DNA from: CAZLHO01 sp964559455 | Lineage (GTDB): Bacteria > Krumholzibacteriota > Krumholzibacteriia > LZORAL124-64-63 | Length of the DNA stretch: 64,000 bases | Direction of reading: 5' to 3' | NCBI GenBank assembly: GCA_964559455.1 | Contig: CAZLHO010000001.1 | Coordinates: 62,001 to 126,000, forward strand | Shown: piece by piece, positions 10,510-19,440 of the stretch | How positions within the stretch are numbered: position 1 is the stretch's first letter | How the letters are laid out: each line of letters starts with the position of its first letter | Notes under the pieces: generated by a model | What the model was told of the DNA's origin: nothing | The model's database searches: none | The model's input: only the letters and a program-made list of their open reading frames with translations | Translations under genes and position numbers: made by a program

Positions 10510-12364
10510 GGTCCCCTCCTTCACGGGCGGCGAAGAACTCCAGGATGCGCGCGACGTCGCTGCGGTTGAGGCCGCGCACGGCGCCCAGCTCGGCGGATCC
10601 GGCGGCGCGGATCGCGTTGACCGAGTCGAAGTGGTGGAGCAGGGCCAGCTTCTTGGCGCGGCCGATGCCCGGGATGGCGTCCAGCAACGAGCCCTCGGTG
10701 CGCTGGTCGCGCAGCAGCCGGTGGTAGGTGATGGCGAAGCGGTGCGCCTCGTCGCGCACGCGCTGCAGCAGCTTCAGGCCGGGGTGGGTCCGCGCCAGGC
10801 GCACCGGCGGGCGTCCGTCCTCCCGGTGGATCTCCTCCTCCCGCTTGGCCAGGCCGATCAGTTCCGTTTCGTGCAGACCGTGCCGCGTCAGCACCTCGCG
10901 CGCGACCGAGAGCTGGCCGGCGCCGCCGTCGACCATCACCAGGTCGGCCGGCGACTGCCCCTTCTCGACCAGGCGGGCGTAGTAGCGGTCCAGGACCTCG
11001 CGCATCATCGCGAAATCGTCCACCCCCTGCACGCGCTTGATGCGGAAGCGCCGGTAGCGGGCCTTCAGCGGCGCGCCGTCGCGGAAGTAGACCAGGGACC
11101 CCACCGACTCCCGTCCCTGGAAGGTCGAGATGTCGAAGCATTCGATCGTGCCGGGGATGTTGCGCAGGTCCAGCGCCTGCTGCAGGGAGGTGCCCTCCCC
11201 CGGGGCGACGCGCCGGTCGTGCAGGACGTCGCTCACGACGCGTTCGTTCAGCTTGAAGACCGCGTTGGCCTCGGCCATCGCCACGGCGTCGCGCCTGGCG
11301 CCCCGGACGGGACGGCTCAGGCTGACGGCGCCGCCGCTGCGCCCGGCGATCCAGTCCCGCCACAGCTCCGCGTCGGGCAGATCGTGCGAGACCAGGATCC
11401 GCGCCGGGATGTCCGCGGCCAGGCCGTAGTATTCCCGCAGCAGGTGGGCCAGGAAGTCGACGGGTTCGCTCTCGAGACGGTCCTCGAGCAGGAAGTGGTG
11501 CGCGGTCAGGATGCGGCCCTCGCGGATGCGCAGCACGACCCCGCAGCCCTGGCCGCCGTCGCGGGCCACCGCGCAGGCGTCCAGGCTCTCGGTCAGGCCG
11601 CCGATGCGGCTCATCCGGTTCGTCGTCTTCTCGATCATGGCCAGGCGGTCGCGGACCATGGCGGCCTTCTCGAAGGCCATCGCCGCGGCGTGCCCGTCCA
11701 TCTCCCGCTCCAGCTCCGCGCGCACCCGGCGGTCGGAACCCTCCAGGAAGTGGATCAGCCCCCGGACCTTGCGTCCGTAGCTCCGGCGGTCGTCGTAGTC
11801 CACGCAGGGCGCCGAGCAGCGGCCGATCTGGTAGTCCAGACAGGCCCGGGGCACGGTCTGCTCCGGCAGGTCCAGGTGGCAGGTCCGGACCCGGAAGACG
11901 CGCAGGGCCAGCTTCAGGCTCTCGCGCATGGCCGCGACGTTCGTGTAGGGGCCGAAGTAGCGGGCCCCGTCGCCGGCGATCCGGCGCACGATCGTCACGC
12001 GCGGGAAGGGCTCCTGCATCGAGATCCGGATGTAAGGGTACTGCTTGTCGTCCTTCAGGTTGACGTTGTAGCGGGGGCGGTATTCCTTGATCAGCTGGTT
12101 CTCGAGGACGAAGGCGCCGCTCTCGTCGGCGGTCACGATATAGTCGAAATCGCGGATCCGGCGGATCAGGGCCTCGGTCTTCGGATCCCGCTCCGCGGAC
12201 TGGAAGTAGGAGCGCACCCGGGCCCGCAGGCGCAGCGCCTTGCCGACGTAGATGACCTTCCCGGCGGCGTCCTTGTGCAGGTAGACGCCGGGCGCGTCGG
12301 GCAGCCGTCGCAGCTTGCGGCGCAGCTCGGGCGGGGTATCCGACTTTCCGGGGCGCCTTGACAT
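10499..12364 (-). CDS. uvrC: Excinuclease ABC subunit C
   Basis: UvrC makes both incisions around DNA lesions during nucleotide excision repair with UvrA and UvrB. The 621-residue protein has an N-terminal GIY-YIG nuclease (PGVYLHKD and VIYVGKA, residues ~24-45), a UvrB-binding UVR motif near 205-240 (AMAFEKAAMVRDRLA), the RNase H-like C-terminal nuclease (ECFDIS, VMVDGGAGQL) and two helix-hairpin-helix motifs at the end (IPGIGRAKKLALL, VRGLNRSDVARIL). The ATG at 12362-12364 lies inside the -35 of the divergent rpsT promoter. No strong Shine-Dalgarno is seen (AAGG about 10 nt upstream). Confidence 0.96.
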   Translation of the reverse strand: MSRRPGKSDTPPELRRKLRRLPDAPGVYLHKDAAGKVIYVGKALRLRARVRSYFQSAERDPKTEALIRRIRDFDYIVTADESGAFVLENQLIKEYRPRYNVNLKDDKQYPYIRISMQEPFPRVTIVRRIAGDGARYFGPYTNVAAMRESLKLALRVFRVRTCHLDLPEQTVPRACLDYQIGRCSAPCVDYDDRRSYGRKVRGLIHFLEGSDRRVRAELEREMDGHAAAMAFEKAAMVRDRLAMIEKTTNRMSRIGGLTESLDACAVARDGGQGCGVVLRIREGRILTAHHFLLEDRLESEPVDFLAHLLREYYGLAADIPARILVSHDLPDAELWRDWIAGRSGGAVSLSRPVRGARRDAVAMAEANAVFKLNERVVSDVLHDRRVAPGEGTSLQQALDLRNIPGTIECFDISTFQGRESVGSLVYFRDGAPLKARYRRFRIKRVQGVDDFAMMREVLDRYYARLVEKGQSPADLVMVDGGAGQLSVAREVLTRHGLHETELIGLAKREEEIHREDGRPPVRLARTHPGLKLLQRVRDEAHRFAITYHRLLRDQRTEGSLLDAIPGIGRAKKLALLHHFDSVNAIRAAGSAELGAVRGLNRSDVARILEFFAAREGGDRDA

Positions 12365-12386
12365 GAAGGGAAGACCTTGTTAAATT
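12358..12386 (+). promoter_or_regulatory. Near-consensus sigma70 promoter for rpsT
   Basis: TTGACA (12358-12363), a 17-nt spacer and TAAATT (12381-12386) precede rpsT. The predicted start near 12393 gives a leader of about 26 nt with AAGGAGG. This is the best sigma70 promoter in the window; its -35 overlaps the uvrC start codon on the other strand. Confidence 0.85.
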
Positions 12387-12418
12387 GCTGCGGTTCCAGT
12401 CCTGAAGGAGGATCTGAC

Positions 12419-12670
12419 TTGCCGCATCACAAGAGTGCCAAGAAGCGGATGAAGACCAGCACGGAAAAGCGGCTCGTGAACCGCGACAACCGTGCGTCCA
12501 TGCGCACCGCCATCAAGAAGTTCCAGGCCAAGGCCGAGGGTGGGGAAGCCCAGCCCCAGGACCTGCAGGGCATCTACAGCGTGCTCGACGTGCAGGCCCG
12601 GAAGGGCGTCATCCCGCGCGCCCGCGCCGCCCGGCTCAAGGCCCGCCTCGCCGCTCGCCTGCCCCGGTAG
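12419..12670 (+). CDS. rpsT: 30S ribosomal protein S20
   Basis: S20 is a small, basic, helical protein of the 30S body that binds 16S rRNA early in assembly. The 83-residue frame reads LPHHKSAKKRMKTSTEKRLVNRDNR, the standard S20 N-terminus. The start is TTG (12419-12421), decided by AAGGAGG 7 nt upstream and by the family N-terminus; E. coli rpsT also uses UUG, and inefficient initiation is part of its autoregulation there. It is one of only two plus-strand genes here and is flanked by its own promoter and two terminators. Confidence 0.95.
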   Translation: MPHHKSAKKRMKTSTEKRLVNRDNRASMRTAIKKFQAKAEGGEAQPQDLQGIYSVLDVQARKGVIPRARAARLKARLAARLPR

Positions 12671-12694
12671 CGGCCGCATAGAATCGTGACTGCC

Positions 12695-12721
12695 GGACCC
12701 GCCGCAAGGCGGGTCCTTTTT
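12695..12721 (+). terminator. Intrinsic terminator of rpsT
   Basis: A perfect 9-bp stem (GGACCCGCC 12695-12703, GGCGGGTCC 12708-12716) closed by a GCAA tetraloop is followed by TTTTT (12717-12721). Confidence 0.93.
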
Positions 12722-12726
12722 GCCGT

Positions 12727-12747
12727 CCGCCGCCCGGCGGCCTTTTT
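12727..12747 (+). terminator. Second tandem terminator after rpsT
   Basis: A short stem CCGCC/GGCGG (12727-12731, 12736-12740) with loop GCCC is followed by CC and TTTTT (12743-12747). It backs up the first terminator and would keep plus-strand transcription from entering convergent dapB. Confidence 0.7.
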
Positions 12748-12766
12748 CTAGGCCCCGGCCGGAGCC

Positions 12767-13522
12767 TCAATTCGGGCCGCCGAGGATCCCGACCCCCGCC
12801 GCCAGCACGTCCGTCAGACCGTAGAAGCCGTCGTCCCGACCGGAGACGAAACGCACCGCCGGGGCCACGCCGCGCAGGAAGGCCCGGCGCGAGTGGGCCC
12901 TGTGCACCAGCTGCAGGGTCTCCTCGTGGTCGCTGATCGTCCAGGCGTGCTCGCCGACGACGCCGCCGACACGCAGGGAATGGGTGGGCACCGGCGATCC
13001 GCCGCGCACCGCCCGCCAGGCCTCGGCCAGCCAGGCGGCCGTGCCGCTGGGACGGTCCTTCTTGTGGCGATGGTGCGTCTCCACCTGCTCGGCCATGAAC
13101 TCCGCGGGCAGGATCGCGGCCAGCCGCTCCAGCAGGATCTTCAGGGCCGGAACGCCCAGGCTGAAGTTGGCGGCGTGGACCACGGCCCTTTCGCGGGCGT
13201 AGGCGGCCAGAGCCGCCTTCTGATCCGGGCTGAAGCCCGTCGTGCCGCTGACGATGCGCGCGCCGGCCGCCCGGGCGCCGGCGATCAGGCCGTCCAGGGC
13301 GGGCGCCAGCGAGAAGTCGACGATCACGCAGCCGGGGGGCAGCGCGGCGGCCATCACGTCCTGGGCCGTCAAGGGCAGCTCGGGATGGAACTCCCCGGCC
13401 GGCCGGCCGCGTCCGGGTTCGGTGACCAGGGCGACCAGTTCCAGGTCGGGGGCGGCGCCGACGAGGTCGGTCACCAGCAGGCCCATCCGGCCCTCAGCGC
13501 CGTGGACTGCGACCGGGATCAT
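12767..13522 (-). CDS. dapB: 4-hydroxy-tetrahydrodipicolinate reductase
   Basis: DapB reduces the DapA product with NAD(P)H in the lysine/diaminopimelate pathway. The 251-residue protein has the nucleotide-binding turn GAEGRMG near residue 8, DFSLAPA, SGTTGFS near 95, and the family signature VETHHRHKKDRPSGTA near 155-170 with the catalytic His and Lys. The ATG at 13520-13522 overlaps the dapA stop (ATGA). It ends the dapF-dapA-dapB run and faces the rpsT terminators. Confidence 0.95.
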   Translation of the reverse strand: MIPVAVHGAEGRMGLLVTDLVGAAPDLELVALVTEPGRGRPAGEFHPELPLTAQDVMAAALPPGCVIVDFSLAPALDGLIAGARAAGARIVSGTTGFSPDQKAALAAYARERAVVHAANFSLGVPALKILLERLAAILPAEFMAEQVETHHRHKKDRPSGTAAWLAEAWRAVRGGSPVPTHSLRVGGVVGEHAWTISDHEETLQLVHRAHSRRAFLRGVAPAVRFVSGRDDGFYGLTDVLAAGVGILGGPN

Positions 13523-14433
13523 GGCGACTCCCCTTCCGCAGCGAGCAGGCCCGAGAGGATCTCGTCGTGGAAGCGGCGCAGCCGCTCCCGGGTCTCGGGC
13601 AGGGCCGGCACCAGGGGCAGCCTGAGCTCGGCGGCGCAGAGCCCCATCAACGCCAGCAGCTCCTTCACCGGCACGGGATTCGTTTCCCAGAAACAGGCGC
13701 GGACGACGGGATCGAGCCGGCGGAAGGTCCACCAGGCCGAGCCGATGTCGCCGTGCTCCCAGGCCCGCCACATGCCGACCAGGGTCCGGGGCAGCAGGTT
13801 GCCGACCACCGAGATCGCCCCGCGGGCGCCCAGGCCGAAGATCGGGAAGTTCAGCGGATCGTCGCCCGAGAAGACCTTCAGGTCGCAGGCTCCGATCAGG
13901 GCCTCGACCTGGTCCAGGTCGCCGGCGGCCTCCTTGACGGCCACGATGTTCGGCTCCGAGGCCAGCGCGGCCGCCGTGGCAGGCAGCATGTTCACCGCGG
14001 TGCGTCCCGGCACGTTGTAGAGGACGATGGGGATGTCCACGGCCCGGGCGACCGCCCGGTAATGGGCGTCGAGCCCGTGCTGCTGGGGCTTGTTGTAGTA
14101 GGGTGAGATCAGCATCGCGGCGTCGGCGCCCCATTCCTTGACCAGCCGCGTCAGCTCGATGGTCTGGCTCGTGACGTTCGTGCCGGAGCCGGCGACGACG
14201 GCGCAACGGCCGGCGGCGGCCTCCACGCAGTGACGCACCATCCACTCGCGCTCGGCCAGGTCCAGGGCGGCCGCCTCGCCGGTGCAGCCGACCGGCACCA
14301 GCCCCGCCACCCCGGCGGCGATCTGGCGCGCGACCAGGCGCCGCCAGGCGTCCTCGTCCAGGGCGCCGTCGCGGAAGGGGGTCACCAGGGCCGTGTAGAT
14401 CCCGTCGGGCATCTGCCAGGTTCTCTCGGTCAT
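13519..14433 (-). CDS. dapA: 4-hydroxy-tetrahydrodipicolinate synthase
   Basis: DapA condenses pyruvate with aspartate semialdehyde through a Schiff base on K167 (VAVKEAAGD), with Y139 in LYNVPGRT and the GCTGEAAAL motif near 49. Length 304 residues is a little above the usual ~292. The ATG at 14431-14433 overlaps the dapF stop (ATGA) and GGTGGAG lies 5 nt upstream; the open frame further upstream is dapF shadow. Confidence 0.96.
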   Translation of the reverse strand: MTERTWQMPDGIYTALVTPFRDGALDEDAWRRLVARQIAAGVAGLVPVGCTGEAAALDLAEREWMVRHCVEAAAGRCAVVAGSGTNVTSQTIELTRLVKEWGADAAMLISPYYNKPQQHGLDAHYRAVARAVDIPIVLYNVPGRTAVNMLPATAAALASEPNIVAVKEAAGDLDQVEALIGACDLKVFSGDDPLNFPIFGLGARGAISVVGNLLPRTLVGMWRAWEHGDIGSAWWTFRRLDPVVRACFWETNPVPVKELLALMGLCAAELRLPLVPALPETRERLRRFHDEILSGLLAAEGESP

Positions 14434-15257
14434 GCTATCTCCACCTCTCCGCGGAAGGCCGTGACGGCGGGGCCGCGCAGGCGCAGCCCGGGAGCGACGC
14501 CCTGGGCGTCCTCGACCGTGATGGTCAGTCGATCCCCGCCCCGTGTCAACAGCGCGACCGGCGAAGCGGCCTCGCCCAGGCGGCAGAGCACCAACGCCGT
14601 GGCCGAGGCGCCGGTGCCGCAGGCCAGGGTCTCGCCCTCGACGCCCCGTTCGTAGGTGCGCAGCAGGAAGGCGTCGCCGTCGGCCCGGGGCTGGACGAAG
14701 TTGACGTTGGCCCCTTGCGGCGCGAAGGCGGGATCGTAGCGCAGGGCCCGTCCCCAGCGGGGCAGGTCCACGGCCTCGACGTTCGGGACCGGCACGACCA
14801 GGTGGGGCACGCCGGTGTTGGCCGCATGGACGCGGGCGAAGGGATGCTCCGTCTGCGGCACCACGTCCAGGGCCACGTCGCGGACCGGAGGCAGGGCGAC
14901 GTCGATCTCCCCATCGGCCAAGCGCCCGTCGACGATCCCGGAAGCCGTGCGGAAGCTGCCGGCCTCGGGCACCAGACCCCGCGCGTGGGCGAAGGCGAAG
15001 GCGCAGCGCGCGCCGTTGCCGCACATCTCGGCCTCGCCGCCGTCACGGTTGTAGTAGGTCATGGCGAAGTCGGCGCCGTCGTCGTCGGGGCCGACCACGA
15101 TCAGCCCGTCGGCGCCGATCGCCGTGCGTCGTCCGCAGAGAGCGGCGACGAAGGCGCGGTCCAGGACCACCCCGGCCGCGGTCAGGTCGGCGGCGTCGAG
15201 CATGACGAAGTCGTTGCCGGCGCCGTGCATCTTGGTGAAGGCCAGGCGTCGGGTCAT
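14430..15257 (-). CDS. dapF: Diaminopimelate epimerase
   Basis: DapF converts LL- to meso-diaminopimelate, the precursor of lysine and of peptidoglycan. The 275-residue protein has FTKMHGAGNDF at the N-terminus and the two catalytic cysteines, C79 (EMCGNGARC) and C213 (LACGTGAS). It is coupled by an ATGA overlap at both ends: upstream to a lipoprotein gene and downstream to dapA. Confidence 0.96.
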   Translation of the reverse strand: MTRRLAFTKMHGAGNDFVMLDAADLTAAGVVLDRAFVAALCGRRTAIGADGLIVVGPDDDGADFAMTYYNRDGGEAEMCGNGARCAFAFAHARGLVPEAGSFRTASGIVDGRLADGEIDVALPPVRDVALDVVPQTEHPFARVHAANTGVPHLVVPVPNVEAVDLPRWGRALRYDPAFAPQGANVNFVQPRADGDAFLLRTYERGVEGETLACGTGASATALVLCRLGEAASPVALLTRGGDRLTITVEDAQGVAPGLRLRGPAVTAFRGEVEIA

Positions 15258-16513
15258 GGCGTCTCCTCCAGGGTCGGGTCAGGCGGATTCCCCCCGGCGA
15301 GCGAATCGGTCGCCGCGGACTGCGGCTCGCCGACCACAGTGGAATCGCCCCGGGCCGCGGCGCTGTCGGGGATCGCGATCGCCGGCGGCGCGGAGGCGGC
15401 CGTCAATTCGGCCGGGAAGCGGGGGGCGGACGCGGCCAGGTCCAGCCCCGGCGGGACGTCCAGGTCCTCGACGAGCACGAAGGGCTCCCAGGACCAGGTC
15501 ACGCTGTCCGCGGCCAGGCTGTCGGGCAGGGCGCCGTGCAGGCTGTCGCCGTCGACGTCCACGAAGAGGATCAGGCGGGTCGGCCCGGGACCGGCATCGG
15601 GCCAGACGGCGCTGTCGCCGGGGGCGGCGACGCGCAGGCCCCGCGGAATGCGCCGCCCGTGGGACGGGGTCCAGCCCGAATCCTCCTCGGCGATGCGCAT
15701 CGACCAGCCGCAGACCGCGCCCGTCCAGGGATCGGGGTCCACCGGCGGCATCACGATGCGGCCCGGGGTGCGGGGGTCGTAGAGGATCCAGGCGCCGGCG
15801 TCGCGTTCCGGTCCCTCGAAGCTCACGGCGAAGGTGTCGGGCAGCAGCCGCTGCCCCTCCTTCTCGCCGGGCCGCATGTCGCCGTCGAGGTCGGTGAAGG
15901 CCCGCAGCAGCCAGGGCCCGCCGGGGACCGGCAGCCAGCGCAGTGCGAAGCGACCCAGGGAGTCGGCGGCGGCGCGGCGCAGGGGATCCTGCTGGAACCA
16001 CTCGAGGCTGTCGGGCGGCAGGGCGAAGAGTTCGACCACGCCGCGGCCGGCCGGTCCCTCCTCCTCGCGCAGGACGCCGTGGATGACCCCGGGCGGGAAA
16101 GCGGCCGCGGTGGCCAAGGGCACGATCGTCGTCGCCGCGCTGCGCACCCGATGGACGTCGGTCAGACCGGCCGGAATCTCGATCAGCAGCACGGTATCCG
16201 CGGGCACGGGCCCGGCCAGCTCCACGACGAGCCGCCGGCGGCCGCTCCACCCGGATTTCCGGATCTCCAGCGGCGGGTAGAGCTTCAGGATGCGCTCGGC
16301 CGGCAGGGGCTGGACCTTCTCGCTGAAGACCAGTTCGAAGCGGTCGAAGGGGGCCAGCCCGACCGAACCGGAGTCGGGCGAGCTGGCCGCGAGGACCGGC
16401 GGTGTCTCGTCGACGGGGCCGCCGGTGGGGGCTTCGATGGTGGCGCAGGCCAGGGTCGAGGCCAGGCCCAGGGCCAGGCCGAAGGCCGTCGCTCGTCCGG
16501 AATGCGCCCGCAT
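15254..16513 (-). CDS. Predicted lipoprotein with Ig-like (SbsA-type) domain
   Basis: This is a 419-residue protein with a lipoprotein signal: Arg/His start, hydrophobic FGLALGLASTLAC and a lipobox LACA, so Cys about residue 23 would be lipidated. It is followed by APTGGPVDETPP, the opening of a family of Ig-like (Big_5/SbsA) lipoproteins common in Bacteroidota and relatives. No catalytic motif is seen; the rest is beta-rich with a Pro/Ala/Ser-rich end. I chose the second ATG (16511-16513): the first ATG, 6 nt upstream, abuts the AGGAG, whereas the second has ideal 6-nt spacing. It lies between argF and dapF and is coupled to dapF by ATGA, which is odd for a surface protein. Confidence 0.75.
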   Translation of the reverse strand: MRAHSGRATAFGLALGLASTLACATIEAPTGGPVDETPPVLAASSPDSGSVGLAPFDRFELVFSEKVQPLPAERILKLYPPLEIRKSGWSGRRRLVVELAGPVPADTVLLIEIPAGLTDVHRVRSAATTIVPLATAAAFPPGVIHGVLREEEGPAGRGVVELFALPPDSLEWFQQDPLRRAAADSLGRFALRWLPVPGGPWLLRAFTDLDGDMRPGEKEGQRLLPDTFAVSFEGPERDAGAWILYDPRTPGRIVMPPVDPDPWTGAVCGWSMRIAEEDSGWTPSHGRRIPRGLRVAAPGDSAVWPDAGPGPTRLILFVDVDGDSLHGALPDSLAADSVTWSWEPFVLVEDLDVPPGLDLAASAPRFPAELTAASAPPAIAIPDSAAARGDSTVVGEPQSAATDSLAGGNPPDPTLEETP

Positions 16514-16522
16514 CGTCATCTC

Positions 16523-17440
16523 CTAGTCCATCAGCAGCGAGACGATCGCCCGCTGCGCGTGGAGCCGGTTCTCGGCCTCGTCGTAGACGGCCGAGTGGGG
16601 GCCGTCCATGACCTCGTCCGTGATCTCCTCGCCGCGGTGGGCGGGCAGGCAGTGCAGGACGATGTGCTCGGGGTGGGCCGCCTGCAGCAGCTCGGTCGTG
16701 ATCTGGAAGGGCGCGAAGTCCTTGCGCCGCTTCACGGCCTCCTCCTCCTGGCCCATGCTGTAGAAGGCGTCGCTGTAGATCACGTGGGCGCCCTCGACCG
16801 CCTCGCGGGGATCGTGGGTGATCATGTACGAGGCGCCGGCGGCCTCGGCCTTGCGCATGATGCCCTCGTCGGGGTCGTAGCCCTCCGGGCAGGCCAGCAC
16901 GAAGTTGAAGGGGAAGCGGATCGCGGCGTTGAGCCAGCTGTTGGCCAGGTTGTTGCCGTCGCCGACCATGACCACCGTCTTGCCCTCGATCGTGCCCAGG
17001 TGCTCCTCGACGGTCATGATGTCGGCCATCACCTGGCAGGGATGCAGCAGGTCGGTCAGGCCGTTGATGACCGGCACGGTCGCGTGCTCGGCCAGCGCGT
17101 TTACCTCGTCGTTGTCGAACCAGCGGATCATGATGCCGTCGACGAAGCGGCTCAGGACCTTGGCCACGTCCTTGACCGACTCGCGCACGCCCATGCCGAT
17201 CTCGGTGTTGGTCAGATAGAGCGAGCCGCCGCCGAGCTGGCGGATCGCCAGCTCGAAGCTGACCCGGGTGCGCAGGCTGGGCTTCGCGAAGACGCAGGCC
17301 AGCTGCCGGTTGGGATGGCTGTGGGGCAGCGCGTGCGCGCGGGCCAGCGGCTTCTGCTCCTTGGCCAGGTCCAGGATGCGCCGCAGATCCTCGGCGCTGT
17401 GCTGGTCGATCGCGAGGAAATCCTTCTTGCCCAGGCTCAT
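16523..17440 (-). CDS. argF: Ornithine carbamoyltransferase
   Basis: ArgF makes citrulline from ornithine and carbamoyl phosphate. The 305-residue protein has the carbamoyl-phosphate loop as KPSLRTRVSFE near residue 53 (L replaces T of the common STRTR), HPCQ near 133, and HCLPAHRGEEI near 265, the last fitting OTCase rather than the acetyl- or succinyl-ornithine enzymes, which usually read HCLP[LV]RR. FYSMGQE is the SMG ornithine loop. The ATG has AAGGAGG 5 nt upstream. It stands between hslU and the lipoprotein; no other arg genes are present. Confidence 0.92.
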   Translation of the reverse strand: MSLGKKDFLAIDQHSAEDLRRILDLAKEQKPLARAHALPHSHPNRQLACVFAKPSLRTRVSFELAIRQLGGGSLYLTNTEIGMGVRESVKDVAKVLSRFVDGIMIRWFDNDEVNALAEHATVPVINGLTDLLHPCQVMADIMTVEEHLGTIEGKTVVMVGDGNNLANSWLNAAIRFPFNFVLACPEGYDPDEGIMRKAEAAGASYMITHDPREAVEGAHVIYSDAFYSMGQEEEAVKRRKDFAPFQITTELLQAAHPEHIVLHCLPAHRGEEITDEVMDGPHSAVYDEAENRLHAQRAIVSLLMD

Positions 17441-17486
17441 CGAATCCTCCTTGGCGCCGCCCGCGGCGGTCGCCCGTTGCTGTCCT

Positions 17487-18845
17487 CTAGAGAACGTAGC
17501 GGCTCAGGTCCTCGTCGCCGACGACTCCGGCCAGACGTTCGTGCACGAAATCCCGATCGATGTCCACCACGCCGGTGCGTCCCTCCGGCGCGTCGAAGAG
17601 ATGGTCGTCGAGCAGCGTGGCCAGGATCGTCTGCAGCCGGCGCGCCCCGATGTTCTCCAGGCGGCGGTTCAGATCGACGGCGAATTCGGCCAGCGCCGCC
17701 AGGGCGTCGTCCGTGAAGACGAGCCGGCAGTCGTCGACGCCCAGCAGGGCCTCGTACTGCTTGATCAGCGAATTGTCCGTCTCCTTCAGGATCCGGAAAT
17801 AATGGTCGAGCTCCAGGCTGTCCAGCTCGACGCGGATCGGGAAACGGCCCTGCAGTTCGGGGATCAGGTCGCTGGGCTTGCTCATGTGGAAGGCGCCCGC
17901 GGCGATGAACAGCACATGGTCGGTATGGACGGGCCCGTACTTCGTCGAGACAGTGGCGCCCTCGACCACCGGCAGCAGGTCGCGCTGCACGCCCTCGCGG
18001 CTGACGTCGGGACCGCCGCCGCCGGCGGCCGCCTTGCCCGCGATCTTATCAATTTCATCTATGAAGACGATGCCGCCCTGCTCCACGAGGTAGATCGCCT
18101 CCTGGACAAGCTGGTCCATGTCGACCTTGCGCTCCAGTTCCTGATCGCGAAGGGCCTGCCGGGCCTTGGTCACCGACATCACCGATTCCTTGCGCTGCTT
18201 CGGGAGCAGGTTGGCCAGGCCATCCCCGAACGAGGCGTCCATCTCCTCCCCCGCGGCGGTGAAGATGTTGGCGATCGGGGTCCGCGACGACTCGGTGGTG
18301 ATCGTGACCTCGCGGTTCTCCAGCACGCCGTCCTTCAGCTGCTGGCGGATCTTCTCGCGGCTGCGCTGCCAGCGCTGCTCCCGCTCGGGGTCGCCGCCGG
18401 AGGCCAGCGGCGGGAAGAGCAGGTCGATCAGGCGGTCCTCGACGGCGGTCTCGATCTCGGCGGCCAGCTCGTCGCGCTTGCGGCGACGCAGCAGGGCGAT
18501 GCCGTTCTCGACCAGGTCGCGGATCATCGACTCGACGTCGCGGCCGACGTAGCCCTTCTCGGTGAAGCGGGTGGCCTCGACCTTCAGGAAGGGCAGGCCG
18601 GCGATCATCGACAGCCGGCGGGCGATCTCGGTCTTGCCGACGCCGGTGGGCCCGATCATGATGATGTTGTTCGGCTGCACCTCGCGCCGGATGTCCTCGG
18701 GCAGGCGCAGCCGTCGCCAGCGGTTGCGCAGGGCGATGGCCACGGCGCGTTTGGCCCGGTCCTGGCCGACGATGTAGCTGTCCAGCTGCGAGACGATGTT
18801 CCGACAGGTCCAGCCGGCGGCCTCGGAGAGCGGCAGGAACTCCAC
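17487..18845 (-). CDS. hslU: ATP-dependent protease ATPase subunit HslU
   Basis: HslU is the AAA+ unfoldase ring that feeds proteins to HslV. The 452-residue protein has Walker A GPTGVGKT (65-72), GYVGRDVESMIRDL with the pore GYVG, Walker B IVFIDEIDKI and the sensor/C-terminal NIGARRLQTI. It ends in SRYVL, matching the C-terminal tail that docks into HslV. The GTG start (18843-18845) has AAGGAG upstream. It follows hslV by 1 nt. Confidence 0.97.
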   Translation of the reverse strand: MEFLPLSEAAGWTCRNIVSQLDSYIVGQDRAKRAVAIALRNRWRRLRLPEDIRREVQPNNIIMIGPTGVGKTEIARRLSMIAGLPFLKVEATRFTEKGYVGRDVESMIRDLVENGIALLRRRKRDELAAEIETAVEDRLIDLLFPPLASGGDPEREQRWQRSREKIRQQLKDGVLENREVTITTESSRTPIANIFTAAGEEMDASFGDGLANLLPKQRKESVMSVTKARQALRDQELERKVDMDQLVQEAIYLVEQGGIVFIDEIDKIAGKAAAGGGGPDVSREGVQRDLLPVVEGATVSTKYGPVHTDHVLFIAAGAFHMSKPSDLIPELQGRFPIRVELDSLELDHYFRILKETDNSLIKQYEALLGVDDCRLVFTDDALAALAEFAVDLNRRLENIGARRLQTILATLLDDHLFDAPEGRTGVVDIDRDFVHERLAGVVGDEDLSRYVL

Positions 18846-18846
18846 G

Positions 18847-19440
18847 CTATTCTCCTTCCGGCGCGTCGGCGAAACCGAGCACCGTGATGTTCTCGTTCGT
18901 GTAGATGCAGATCTCGCCCGCCAGCTTCAGGCTCTCCCGGCAGACGGCCTCGGCGTCGAGGTCGGTGTGGCGCAGCATCGCGCGGGCCGCCGCCAGGGCG
19001 TAGGGCGCGCCCGAGCCGACCGCGACCACCCCGTCGTCGGCCTCGATCACGTCGCCGTTGCCCGAGACGACGAACTGGCTGTTGCGGTCCATGACCACGA
19101 GCATGGCCTCGAGGTGGCGCAGCATCTTGTCGGTGCGCCACTCGCGGGCCAGCTCGACGGTGGCCCGCTGCAGGTGGCCGCCGTAGCGCTCCAGGTAGCC
19201 CTCGAACTTCTCGAAGAGGGTCAAGGCGTCGGCCGCGCCTCCGGCGAAGCCCGTCAGGACCTGGCCGTTGAAGACGGGGCGGACCTTGACCGCGGCGCCC
19301 TTGACCACCGTGTTGCCCAGGGTCACCTGCCCGTCGCTGCCGATGGCGCCGCGTCCGTCGCGCAGCACGCCGATCACCGTCGTCGACTGGAACTTCTCCA
19401 TGGTCGCCGGGACCTTCCCGTTGCGGCGTCCCCCGCTCAT
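18847..19440 (-). CDS. hslV: ATP-dependent protease subunit HslV
   Basis: HslV is the proteasome-like peptidase with an N-terminal threonine nucleophile. The mature protein should begin at TTVIGVLRDG, with GSDGQVTLGNTVVK and FAGGAADALTLFEKFE as family marks. Two starts are possible: the ATG at 19440 overlaps the xerC stop (ATGA) and leaves a 19-residue pre-segment; the ATG at 19399-19401 gives 184 residues with a 6-residue pre-segment, closer to the family. Neither has a strong Shine-Dalgarno. I list the longer, coupled start but the shorter protein is just as likely. Confidence 0.92.
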   Translation of the reverse strand: MSGGRRNGKVPATMEKFQSTTVIGVLRDGRGAIGSDGQVTLGNTVVKGAAVKVRPVFNGQVLTGFAGGAADALTLFEKFEGYLERYGGHLQRATVELAREWRTDKMLRHLEAMLVVMDRNSQFVVSGNGDVIEADDGVVAVGSGAPYALAAARAMLRHTDLDAEAVCRESLKLAGEICIYTNENITVLGFADAPEGE

